Assembly: GCA_017961235.1 (NCBI GenBank)
Contig: JAGCXQ010000032.1
Coordinates: 49,438 to 113,437, forward strand
DNA from: Clostridiales bacterium
GTDB lineage: Bacteria > Bacillota > Clostridia > Saccharofermentanales > Saccharofermentanaceae
Reading direction: 5' to 3'
DNA length: 64,000 bases
Part shown: positions 56,309 to 64,000 of the stretch, in pieces
Layout: each line of letters starts with the position of its first letter
How positions within the stretch are numbered: the stretch's first letter is position 1
Program-made: the position numbers and the translations under genes
Notes under the pieces: generated by a model
Seen by the model: the letters and a program-made list of their open reading frames with translations, nothing else
Database searches by the model: none
Told to the model about the DNA's origin: nothing

Positions 56309-56525
56309 TTCACCATATGCTCACCTAAAACGCAAAATAGGTGAGGGATTAGGTGAATGAGACCGCCATTTTCATCGAAAAGCACTTTCTTTCGCAATAT
56401 GCTCACCTAAAACGCAAAATAGGTGAGCAATTAGGTGAATAAGCCTGGCATTTTCATCGAAAAGCACTTTCTTTCGCAATATGCTCACCTAAATCCGAAA
56501 TTAGGTGAGCGATTAGGTGAGCGCC
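56309..56525. repeat. Palindromic tandem repeat family R1, locus c (3 copies, 82 bp)
   Basis: ATGCTCACC begins at 56317, 56399 and 56481, exactly 82 bp apart. Arms GCTCACCTA and TAGGTGAGC, a third half-site TTAGGTGA, and a spacer that contains AAAAGCACTTTC in the first two copies (56378, 56460). It lies in the divergent gap between patatin and the alcohol dehydrogenase (56229-56752); the remaining 220 bp show no gene. Confidence 0.95.
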
Positions 56526-56752
56526 CCGCGATTCTCATTTTTTGCTTCGACGCGAAAAGAACTCTTCCTACATTTTGATTATCAAACTATCAAAACAAGA
56601 CAAAATCTGGTTATAAACTGGTCAACATATGAGAAGTAATGACAAATAATGAATGATATTATGACGTTGGATGAACATGAACGGGTTGCAGTCTGAGGCC
56701 GGTAAAAATTCTGAAACAAGAGGAAGGCCGCAGGCAGAAAGGATGACAAATA

Positions 56753-57928
56753 ATGCAAAACTTTGACTTTTACTCTCCCACGTATTTCGCATTTGGTAAA
56801 GACACAGAAAACCGCGCAGGCGAGCTGGTAAAGCGCTTCGGCGGCAGCAAAGTCCTGATCCATTATGGCGGCGGAAGTGTCGTAAGATCCGGACTTCTCG
56901 ATCGCGTGAAGACTTCTCTTGAGAAGGAAGGCATCCCGTTCGTCGAGCTCGGCGGCGTACAGCCGAACCCGAGATCCGGCCTCGTTTACGAAGGTATCGA
57001 TCTTTGCCGCAAGGAAAACGTGGACTTCATTCTCGCTGTCGGCGGCGGAAGCACGATCGACTCCAGTAAGGCGATCGCAGCAGGTACGATCTATGACGGC
57101 GACTTCTGGGATTTTTACCAGGGTAAGCGTATTGAAAAAGCACTTCCGGTCGGCACGATCCTGACGATCGCGGCAGCCGGCTCCGAGGGCAGCGCCGATT
57201 CTGTAATCACGAAAGAAGACGGTATGTTTAAGCGCGGTGCGAGCGGTGATGCGATCCGCCCGAAGTTCAGTATCCTGAATCCGGCGCTGACACAGACACT
57301 TCCGCCTTTCCAGACAGCTGCCGGTATTACTGACATCATGGCGCACCTTTATGAGCGCTACCTGACAAATTCGGAAGAAGTAGAGGTTACCGACCGTCTC
57401 CTCGAAGCACTTCTTCTTACCATGATCCACGAAGGTCCCCGCGTTATCGCGGATCCGAATAACTATGAAGCAAGAGCGAATATCATGTGGGCGGGCATGA
57501 TGGGCCACAACAATTCCTGCGGCGTCGGAAGATCCCAGGACTGGCTTTCCCACATGATCGAGCACGAGCTCTCCGCTCTTTATGACTGTGCCCACGGCGC
57601 CGGCCTGGCAGTAACGATGCCGGCGGTATTTACCTACGAGATGAAGCATAACGTGATGCGTTTTGCCCAGGCAGCTGTCCGTATCTGGGGCTGCCAGATG
57701 GACTTTGCGCATCCGGAAGTTACTGCGAAAGCAGGTATCGAAGCTTTCCGTAACTACCTGATCTCGATCGGTATGCCGAAAAACTTTGAAGAACTCGGAG
57801 CAAAAGAGGAAGATATTCCGAAGCTTGTTCAGGTTCTTCTTTACGGGGATGGTGGATCCGGAAAGATCTCCGGTTTCGTCACCCTTGACGAAGATAGCTG
57901 CACTGAGATCTATAAGATGATGGTGTAA
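56753..57928 (+). CDS. Iron-containing alcohol dehydrogenase (BdhA-like)
   Basis: 391 residues, GAAAGGATGA site. YFAFGKDTEN, VLIHYGGGSVVRSGLLDRV, AVGGGSTIDSSKAIAAG and the metal-binding His-Asp pattern in GITDIMAHLYERY and MIEHELSALYDCAHGAGLAV fit the NAD(P)H-dependent butanol dehydrogenase group (COG1979). It reduces aldehydes to alcohols, or the reverse. It is followed 5 bp later by an AraC-type regulator, so they may be one unit. Oligomer copy at 57136. Confidence 0.92.
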   Translation: MQNFDFYSPTYFAFGKDTENRAGELVKRFGGSKVLIHYGGGSVVRSGLLDRVKTSLEKEGIPFVELGGVQPNPRSGLVYEGIDLCRKENVDFILAVGGGSTIDSSKAIAAGTIYDGDFWDFYQGKRIEKALPVGTILTIAAAGSEGSADSVITKEDGMFKRGASGDAIRPKFSILNPALTQTLPPFQTAAGITDIMAHLYERYLTNSEEVEVTDRLLEALLLTMIHEGPRVIADPNNYEARANIMWAGMMGHNNSCGVGRSQDWLSHMIEHELSALYDCAHGAGLAVTMPAVFTYEMKHNVMRFAQAAVRIWGCQMDFAHPEVTAKAGIEAFRNYLISIGMPKNFEELGAKEEDIPKLVQVLLYGDGGSGKISGFVTLDEDSCTEIYKMMV

Positions 57929-57933
57929 GTTAT

Positions 57934-58812
57934 ATGGATTATAGCCAATACGAAACCTTCGATTTCGACAGCATAAGTGCCTTTAATCTATCTACGGGAT
58001 ATAAGGGGAGATCATTTAGGATGCACTGGCATTCTTACGGCGAGATCCTCCTCGTGGGTGAAGGCGAGACGAACATCTACAAGGTTAATCAGAATACATA
58101 TCAACTCAGCGAAGGTGATTTCGTGTTGGTGTGGCCGATGGAAATGCATGCGATCATCGATGCGGACAGGGAGAAAGCTCTAGTCATCCAGTTCAGCAAT
58201 TCGTTCATGAATTCCCTGCTCGATTTACAGAGGATCATGCATTTCTATCGGAATCTCCACGTAATTGAGAGAAAGAAACATCCGCAGCTCTGTGCGAAGC
58301 TGACGACGATCTCGTACAGGATGAAGGATATTTTCCTCTCTGAAGATAGAAACCGTGAGCTTACCTGCTGCATGCTCCTGATGGAATTCATCCTCGCACT
58401 CGACGAGCACAGAAGCGAGTTCGCCGAGGAGCTGAATTCGGAAAACCAGAAAAATGTCTGCACAGACGATGTCATGCGAAGGATGATCATGGTGACCGAC
58501 TACATCAAGAACAACCTTACGGCGGAAGACCTTTCGCAGCAGACGATGGCGGACAAGGCCGGGATCAGCAAAGACTATTTTTCCCGTATTTTTAAGAGTG
58601 TCACCGGCACGAACTACAGCAAGTGGCTGAACATGATCCGCATGGAAAAGGCGATCGAGCTTCTGTCCCAGAAGGACATGTCGCTGACCGAGGTCGCGAT
58701 GCTCTCGGGTTTCCGGAGCATCTCCAGTTTCAACCGCGTGTTCTTCGACGAGAAGGGCATGGCGCCCGGCGAATACAGAAATCTTTTCCTGAAGTCGACT
58801 GATAATGCTTGA
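57934..58812 (+). CDS. AraC-family transcriptional regulator
   Basis: 292 residues. N-terminal cupin-like sensor (RMHWHSYGEILLVGEGETN, GDFVLVWPMEMHAI) and a C-terminal AraC double helix-turn-helix about 190-285 (MADKAGISKDYFSRIFKSVTG, VAMLSGFRSISSFNRVF). The sensor half suggests sugar binding. It sits before an intracellular xylanase gene, so control of xylan-fragment use is a reasonable inference. The stop overlaps an oligomer copy (58812-58820). Confidence 0.9.
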   Translation: MDYSQYETFDFDSISAFNLSTGYKGRSFRMHWHSYGEILLVGEGETNIYKVNQNTYQLSEGDFVLVWPMEMHAIIDADREKALVIQFSNSFMNSLLDLQRIMHFYRNLHVIERKKHPQLCAKLTTISYRMKDIFLSEDRNRELTCCMLLMEFILALDEHRSEFAEELNSENQKNVCTDDVMRRMIMVTDYIKNNLTAEDLSQQTMADKAGISKDYFSRIFKSVTGTNYSKWLNMIRMEKAIELLSQKDMSLTEVAMLSGFRSISSFNRVFFDEKGMAPGEYRNLFLKSTDNA

Positions 58813-58930
58813 AAAGCACTTGCCCGCGGCTTAGTTTTCCCCGACTCTTCATCCAAAAAGAACATCCCGAATACTACGATCCAGACTAGAAATTTCAAAC
58901 ACTACATCCACCCCAAAGGAGAAAAAGACT

Positions 58931-60172
58931 ATGGATATTTCCCACAGAAAAGTAAGTAAGAAGATCCGTTTTCTGGACGCTTCCGGCGCCCCGATCGCGA
59001 ATAAAAACGTAAAGGTCACACAGACCAATCACAAGTTCCTCTTCGGATGCGGTGCATTTGAATTCCTGCCGTATGTGATGAGCCAGGACGAGAACATGGA
59101 CGTCCCGGGCGGCGGTCCTTTTGCCTCCAGAGAACAGCTCGAAGAGCTTACCTCCAGCTGGCTCGAGATCTTTAACTACGGTACACTTCCTTTCTACTGG
59201 GGAAGATTCGAGCCCGAAGAAGGAAAGCCGCAGACTGAGCAGCTCATGAAGACCGCCGCGTTCCTTCAGAGCAAGAACGTCAAGGTCAAGGGCCATCCGC
59301 TCTGCTGGCACACGGTCTGCGCCGACTGGCTCATGAAGTACGATAATAAGACCATCATGGAGAAGCAGCTCGCCCGCATCGACCGCGAGGTCAAGGGCTT
59401 TAAGGGCGTCATCGATATGTGGGACGTCATCAACGAAGTCGTCATCATGCCGATCTTCGACAAGTACGATAATGCGGTCACCCGCCTCTGCAAAGAGAAG
59501 GGCAGAGTCAAACTCATCAAGGAAGTCTTTGACCGCGCACATGCCGATAACCCGGAGGCCGTTCTCCTTCTTAACGATTTTAATACCTCGACAAACTACG
59601 AGATCCTGATCGACGGATGCCTGAATGCGGGCGTTCCGATCAGCGCGATCGGCATCCAGTCCCACCAGCATCAGGGCTACTGGGGCAGAGAGAAGCTGGA
59701 GGAGGTCCTCGCAAGATTCGACCACTTCGGCCTGCCGATCCACTTTACCGAGAATACCCTTATTTCCGGCGATATCATGCCGGCATATATTGAGGACCTC
59801 AACGACTGGCAGGTGCCGGAATGGCCGACCACTCCGGAGGGTGAGGAGCGCCAGGCCCGCGAGATCGAAGAGATGTACCGTATCCTTTTCTCCCATCCGC
59901 TGGTTGAAGCGATCACGACCTGGGACTTTAAGGACGGCGCATGGCTGAAGGCCCCGAGCGGATTCCTCCGTCTCGACAACAGCAGAAAGCCATCCTTCAA
60001 CATGCTCAAGAAGCTCGTGAAGGAAGAGTGGTGGACCGACGAAGAAGTCACGACCGACGCCGAAGGCTACGCCACAGTAAGTGCTTTTAAGGGAGAATAC
60101 GTACTCTCCTGCGATGGAAAAGAAGCCGCCGCGACACTTACCGACGACACCGATCTTTCCGTTACTTTGTAA
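58931..60172 (+). CDS. Glycoside hydrolase family 10 xylanase, intracellular
   Basis: 413 residues, AAAGGAG site, no signal peptide. After an N-terminal beta extension (SHRKVSKKIRFLDASGAPIA, FLFGCGAFEF) comes the GH10 barrel: VKGHPLCWHTVCADWL, the acid/base Glu in MWDVINEVV near 180, GIQSHQHQGYWG near 240, nucleophile Glu in PIHFTENTLIS near 273, and TWDFKDGAWL. Intracellular GH10 enzymes cut xylo-oligosaccharides after uptake. Downstream reductases and epimerase may process the products. Confidence 0.92.
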   Translation: MDISHRKVSKKIRFLDASGAPIANKNVKVTQTNHKFLFGCGAFEFLPYVMSQDENMDVPGGGPFASREQLEELTSSWLEIFNYGTLPFYWGRFEPEEGKPQTEQLMKTAAFLQSKNVKVKGHPLCWHTVCADWLMKYDNKTIMEKQLARIDREVKGFKGVIDMWDVINEVVIMPIFDKYDNAVTRLCKEKGRVKLIKEVFDRAHADNPEAVLLLNDFNTSTNYEILIDGCLNAGVPISAIGIQSHQHQGYWGREKLEEVLARFDHFGLPIHFTENTLISGDIMPAYIEDLNDWQVPEWPTTPEGEERQAREIEEMYRILFSHPLVEAITTWDFKDGAWLKAPSGFLRLDNSRKPSFNMLKKLVKEEWWTDEEVTTDAEGYATVSAFKGEYVLSCDGKEAAATLTDDTDLSVTL

Positions 60173-60232
60173 GAAGCACCCGCCCCGTTACAACATCTGA
60201 AAACGAAAAAAGAATAAATGGAGGACACCGCG

Positions 60233-61354
60233 ATGAGTATTGACCTTTCCAAGATGCCGAAGCTGGGATTTGGCATGATGCGCCTTCCCGAGAAAGACGG
60301 CGTTATCGACCACGAGCATGTCTGCCGCATGGTAGATAAGTACATGAGTGCCGGCATGAATTACTTCGACACCGCTTATGTATATCACGGCGGAAAGTCG
60401 GAAGTTGCCGCCAGAGAAGCCCTCGTGAAGCGCTATCCCAGAGATTCCTTCATGATCGCTACCAAGCTCCCGGCATGGGAGATCAAGGCCGAGTCCGATA
60501 TCGAGCGCATCTTTAATGAGCAGCTCGAGCGCTGCGGTGTCGATTACTTCGACCTTTATCTGCTGCACTCGATCGAAGACGGAAATAACTACGACACCTA
60601 CGAGAAGTATGACTGCTTCAACTGGGGCTGGAAGAAGAAAGAAGAAGGGAAGATCCGCCACTTAGGATTCTCCTATCACGGATCTCCGGAGCTTCTTTCC
60701 GAGATCCTCGACAAACACCCGGATGTTGAGTTTGTCCAGATCCAGTACAACTACCTCGACCGCACGAACCCGGTCGTAAGATCACAGGAACTCTACGATA
60801 TCCTCGCCGAGAGAAATATCCCGATCATCATCATGGAACCGATCCGCGGCGGTATGCTCGCCGGTTTTGACCCGCAGATCGAGTCGAAGTTCAAGGCGAT
60901 CTGTCCGGACAAATCCATCGCATCCTGGGCGCTCCGTTTCGTCGGATCCCAGCCGGCTGTTATGACGATCCTCTCGGGTATGTCCACCGAAGAGCAGATG
61001 GACGATAACATCGGCACATTTACGAACTTCGAGCCGCTTTCCGAAGAAGAGACGAAAGCCGTAGATGAAGTGACCGCAGATATCCTGAGCATGCCGCAGA
61101 TCGGCTGCACTGCCTGCAAATACTGCTGTGACGGCTGCCCGATGAGCATCTCCATCCCGGATATCTTCAGAACGATCAATACACTCCGCCGCTATCCCGA
61201 TGACTGGAGATCGAAGAACTTTTATTCCGGTCTGATCGGCCGTTCGGGAAAAGCATCCGACTGTATCGGATGCGGCCAGTGTGAGAGTGTCTGCCCGCAG
61301 CACCTGCCGATCATCGAGCTTCTGAAGGAAGCCGCCGGCATCTTAGGACGATAA
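60233..61354 (+). CDS. Aldo/keto reductase with C-terminal 4Fe-4S domain
   Basis: 373 residues from the ATG at 60233, with GGAGG 8 bp upstream (an earlier in-frame ATG at 60218 overlaps that site). AKR barrel: KLGFGMMRLPEKDG, YFDTAYVYHGGKSE, TKLPAWEIKAESD, DYFDLYLLHSIED, HLGFSYHGSPELL, IIMEPIRGG. C-terminal clusters CTACKYCCDGCPMSI and CIGCGQCESVCPQ. It resembles the gene at 53960 but is not a recent copy. Likely part of the xylan-utilisation run. Confidence 0.9.
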   Translation: MSIDLSKMPKLGFGMMRLPEKDGVIDHEHVCRMVDKYMSAGMNYFDTAYVYHGGKSEVAAREALVKRYPRDSFMIATKLPAWEIKAESDIERIFNEQLERCGVDYFDLYLLHSIEDGNNYDTYEKYDCFNWGWKKKEEGKIRHLGFSYHGSPELLSEILDKHPDVEFVQIQYNYLDRTNPVVRSQELYDILAERNIPIIIMEPIRGGMLAGFDPQIESKFKAICPDKSIASWALRFVGSQPAVMTILSGMSTEEQMDDNIGTFTNFEPLSEEETKAVDEVTADILSMPQIGCTACKYCCDGCPMSISIPDIFRTINTLRRYPDDWRSKNFYSGLIGRSGKASDCIGCGQCESVCPQHLPIIELLKEAAGILGR

Positions 61355-61430
61355 GGAAGACGCGCCTCGCCCCTGCGCAGGCGGGAGCTCTTAGACAAAC
61401 AGCATCAATCCCAATAAGGAGAACCATAGT

Positions 61431-62459
61431 ATGAAAAAGAAAGCATTATTCATCGGCGGCACCGGCACGATCAGTACCGCCATCGTAAAAAGACTGGTAA
61501 ACGATCTTGGTTGGGAGGTCTGGGTCCTGAACAGAGGTAACCGTTCGGATGTTCTTCCGGAGGGTGTTAAGCTTATCACGGCAGACATCAATGACGAAGC
61601 CGACGTTCTTTCCAAGATCGGCGACACGACCTTCGACTGCATCGGTGAATTTATCGGATTCACTGTCGATCAGGTCGAGCGCGACTACCGCCTGTTCAAC
61701 GGCAAAACAAAGCAGTACATCTACATCAGTTCCGCCTCCGCATACCATAAGCCGGCGGCATCCTATGTGATCACCGAAGGAACGACGCTTGCGAATCCTT
61801 ACTGGGAATATTCCAGAAATAAGATCGCCTGCGAAGAGTTCCTCATGAAGAAGTATAGAGAAGAAGGATTCCCGGTCACGATCGTACGTCCGAGCCACAC
61901 TTACGACGAGAGAAATCTCCCGCTCGGCGCACATGGCAATAAGGGCCCGTGGCAGGTCGTTAAGCGCATGATGGAAGGAAAACCGGTCATCATCCAGGGC
62001 GACGGTTCGAGTCTCTGGACAGTTACCTGGAACGCAGACTTTGCTATCGGTTACACCGGTCTTATGGGTAACCGCCATGCGATCGGCGAAGCATTCCAGA
62101 TCACCTCGGACGAGACGCTCACATGGAATCAGATCTACGCTACCGTTGCCGATATCCTCGGTGTCGAGCTGAAGGCATACCACGTATCTACTGATTTCCT
62201 GCGCGCTGTCGGCGATCCGCTCGGCTTCGACTTCACCGGAGCACTGCTCGGCGATAAGTCCGTCTCGGTCGTCTTCGATAACAGTAAGATTAAGAAGATC
62301 GTCCCGCAGATGACCACCAATGTCCGCTTCGATACCGGCGCGAAGATCACGATCGACTACATCCTGTCTCATCCGGAGTGCCAGGTCGAAGATCCCGAGT
62401 TCGATGCCTTCTGTGATAAGGTCATCGATACCATCGAAAAAGCAAAAGCAAATTTCTAA
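61431..62459 (+). CDS. NAD-dependent epimerase/dehydratase-family protein
   Basis: 342 residues, AAGGAG site. Extended-SDR: FIGGTGTISTAIVKRL cofactor loop, D-INDEAD second strand, SSASAYH with catalytic Ser, and YSRNKIACE with the Y-x3-K pair near 123. The substrate-binding half is like CSP41/sugar-nucleotide epimerases (VIIQGDGSSLWTVTW). The substrate is not clear. It lies between two aldo/keto reductases on the same strand. Confidence 0.85.
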   Translation: MKKKALFIGGTGTISTAIVKRLVNDLGWEVWVLNRGNRSDVLPEGVKLITADINDEADVLSKIGDTTFDCIGEFIGFTVDQVERDYRLFNGKTKQYIYISSASAYHKPAASYVITEGTTLANPYWEYSRNKIACEEFLMKKYREEGFPVTIVRPSHTYDERNLPLGAHGNKGPWQVVKRMMEGKPVIIQGDGSSLWTVTWNADFAIGYTGLMGNRHAIGEAFQITSDETLTWNQIYATVADILGVELKAYHVSTDFLRAVGDPLGFDFTGALLGDKSVSVVFDNSKIKKIVPQMTTNVRFDTGAKITIDYILSHPECQVEDPEFDAFCDKVIDTIEKAKANF

Positions 62460-62489
62460 ATCGGACGACGCGAGTCTGTCGCGGCCGCA

Positions 62490-62850
62490 GCTAAGCCAAA
62501 AGCTTCAAATTTGAAATTATGGATTATCGAATTTTGGATTTGACGATCCAAAATTGCGAAAAGGTAAGCTATATTCTATAAAAAAGAGATTTTGGCTTAT
62601 GGTTTGAAGAGGTAGATTCAGCCAAAATCGCAAAAAACGATTTTATGGATTATGAGAAGGTAAGCCAAAACAGAGTTTTGGCAAAAAATGGCTGACGATT
62701 AAGAAACTGCTATGCATCCATAATTTAGAAAAACGTTAATTTGGCTTACAACGACGTAAGCCAAAAATGCCAAAACAACAAATATGGATGATATCGGTGT
62801 TCTGATCGGTAAGCCAAAAATGGAAAATTCAAAAATATGGATGCATCACC
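62490..62850. repeat. Palindromic AT-rich repeat region (TAAGCCAAAA family)
   Basis: (G)TAAGCCAAAA occurs at 62492, 62661, 62757 and 62810, with TTTTGGCTTA at about 62590 and TTTGGCTTAC at 62740, plus AGCCAAAA near 62620. TTTGGCTTAC/GTAAGCCAAA (62740-62765) is a perfect 10-bp stem, and GCCAAAACAGAGTTTTGGC (62664-62682) is another. TATGGAT recurs about 30 bp after several copies. It fills the 416-bp gap before the last aldo/keto reductase. No gene is seen. Confidence 0.85.
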
Positions 62851-62875
62851 ACATCCGCGATAGGAGGAACCCCCT

Positions 62876-63802
62876 ATGAAAATGATCGATGTTAAGAACG
62901 GTCCGAAGAATGTCTCCCGCATCGTTCTCGGCTGCATGCGTATGCCGGCGCTCTCGACAGAAGAAGCGGCGAAGATGATTGAGACTTCTGTGGAAATCGG
63001 GATCAACTACTTTGACCACGCAACCTGCTACGGCGCCGGTGATGCCGAGACGCGTTTCGGCGATGCGCTCCCGCTGACCGGCATTAAGAGAGAAGATATC
63101 TACCTTCAGAGCAAGGTCGGTCTGCACTTTGACACGATGGAGTTCAACTGGAGCAAAGAAGATATCCTTGCCAGCACGGACGGGATCCTCCAGCGCCTGA
63201 AGACCGACTACCTCGACGCGCTGCTCCTGCACCGCCCGGACCTCCTTTACAATCCGGAAGAGATCGCGGAAGCTTTTGACATTCTGGCCGCATCCGGTAA
63301 GGTTCGTCACTTTGGTATCAGTAACACGACACCGATGCAGATCGAGCTTCTGAAGAAGTACGTCAAGCAGCCGCTCGTGTTTAACCAGCTGCAGCTTTCC
63401 CTCGACCAGTCCCAGATCATCGATCAGGCGCTGTATCTCAATAACAAGACCACGAATATGTCCATCGACAGAGATAACGGCGTCCTCGATTACTGCCGTC
63501 TCCACGATATTACGATCCAGGCCTGGTCTCCGCTTCAGATCGGCATGTTCAAGGGCTGCTTCGTCGATCACCCGGACTTCCCGGAATTGAATGCGAAGCT
63601 TTCTGAACTCGGGGAGAAGTACGGTGTGCCGAAGACTGCGATCGCGATTGCATGGATCCTCCGTCACCCCGCGAAAATGCAGGTCATCGCCGGCACTATG
63701 AACCCCGATCACCTGAAAGATATCTGTGAAGCGACAAAGGTCGATCTGACCCACAACGAGTGGTACCAGCTCTACCTTGCATCCGGCAAGTTCCTGCCGT
63801 AA
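62876..63802 (+). CDS. Aldo/keto reductase (YdhF-like)
   Basis: 308 residues, AGGAGG-like site (TAGGAGGAA). AKR barrel without a ferredoxin domain: VSRIVLGCMRMPALS, YFDHATCYGAGDAE, KVGLHFDTM, DYLDALLLHRPD, HFGISNTTPMQIELL, VIAGTMNPDHL. It is closest to the AKR11/YdhF group of NADPH-dependent reductases. Substrate unknown; same direction as the preceding genes. Confidence 0.88.
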   Translation: MKMIDVKNGPKNVSRIVLGCMRMPALSTEEAAKMIETSVEIGINYFDHATCYGAGDAETRFGDALPLTGIKREDIYLQSKVGLHFDTMEFNWSKEDILASTDGILQRLKTDYLDALLLHRPDLLYNPEEIAEAFDILAASGKVRHFGISNTTPMQIELLKKYVKQPLVFNQLQLSLDQSQIIDQALYLNNKTTNMSIDRDNGVLDYCRLHDITIQAWSPLQIGMFKGCFVDHPDFPELNAKLSELGEKYGVPKTAIAIAWILRHPAKMQVIAGTMNPDHLKDICEATKVDLTHNEWYQLYLASGKFLP

Positions 63803-63912
63803 GCGATCCCCGGATCTGCGCGAAGCATCTCTGTACGCTAATTATCGTGCCGCGCGATCCTGCCGCTATCTGCTAAAATGAAACTAACGAAAACAATTAT
63901 AGGAGGCTCCCC

Positions 63913-64000
63913 ATGAACGAAACATTGAAAGTATTAGAATCCAGAAGATCCTGCAGAAACTTTAAGCCCGATATGATTAAGAAGGAAGAGCTTGATGCGA
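63913..64000 (+). CDS. Nitroreductase-family protein (N-terminal start only)
   Basis: The first 29 codons are present, behind AGGAGG: MNETLKVLESRRSCRNFKPD, then MIKKEELDA. The RRS.R.FK...I..EEL pattern is the usual start of FMN-dependent nitroreductases. The window ends before the FMN site can be checked. Confidence 0.75.
   Translation, partial: MNETLKVLESRRSCRNFKPDMIKKEELDA

Overview
The window reads as a chromosome segment of a Gram-positive, strictly anaerobic member of the Clostridia, probably gut- or rumen-dwelling. Evidence: AGGAGG-type ribosome binding sites, GTG and TTG starts, TATAAT promoters, PASTA-type Ser/Thr kinases, a CDP-glycerol-type wall polymer transferase, ferredoxin-type aldo/keto reductases, a ferredoxin-thioredoxin-reductase-like protein, and GH95 and GH10 glycosidases. 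Genus cannot be fixed from sequence alone. No rRNA, tRNA, CRISPR array, transposase or prophage was seen.

Layout. 1-187: end of a TPP enzyme that looks like phosphonopyruvate decarboxylase. 268-1677: a duplicated zinc-ribbon/TPR membrane protein. 1724-8481 (minus): an operon with two paralogous YidC-sulfatase fusions flanking a CDP-glycerol-type glycerophosphotransferase, probably a wall or lipoteichoic-like polymer system. 8872-12806: GH95 alpha-L-fucosidase and a PutP-type sodium symporter. 12992-17202 (minus): radical SAM/DUF4080 protein, GT39-like membrane glycosyltransferase, SDR dehydrogenase. 17411-19175: Nudix hydrolase and a BspA-LRR-like membrane protein. 19293-27397: a signalling cluster of one PP2C phosphatase and three transmembrane Ser/Thr kinases with different outer domains (DUF4214, a solute-binding-protein-like domain, PASTA plus an InlB-type repeat). 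27485-29324 (minus): redox genes (FTR-like, trxA) and a HEAT protein. 29568-39181: CapA-like lipoprotein, purEFNH, a PEP/pyruvate-binding-domain protein, purD. 39655-41358: nadD-yqeK fusion and rsfS. 41527-43851 (minus): MATE exporter and a PD-(D/E)XK-like protein. 44526-50428: padR-DUF1700-DUF4097 and an FtsX/MacB-type ABC transporter. 50639-56228 (minus): second MATE exporter, TerB-like and membrane proteins, ferredoxin-type aldo/keto reductase, patatin. 56753-64000: iron alcohol dehydrogenase, AraC regulator, intracellular GH10 xylanase, two aldo/keto reductases, an NAD-dependent epimerase and the start of a nitroreductase, consistent with uptake and intracellular processing of plant xylan fragments.

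Over the gene content lies an unusual repeat landscape. The 9-mer AAAAGCACT (or AGTGCTTTT) occurs about 37 times by hand count, near-equal on both strands, in and between genes, against about 0.5 expected for a random 9-mer. Three families of intergenic tandem palindromic repeats are also present, one of them at three separate loci with an almost constant 81-83 bp period. The oligomer, the YidC-sulfatase operon and the receptor-kinase cluster are the most promising items for follow-up.
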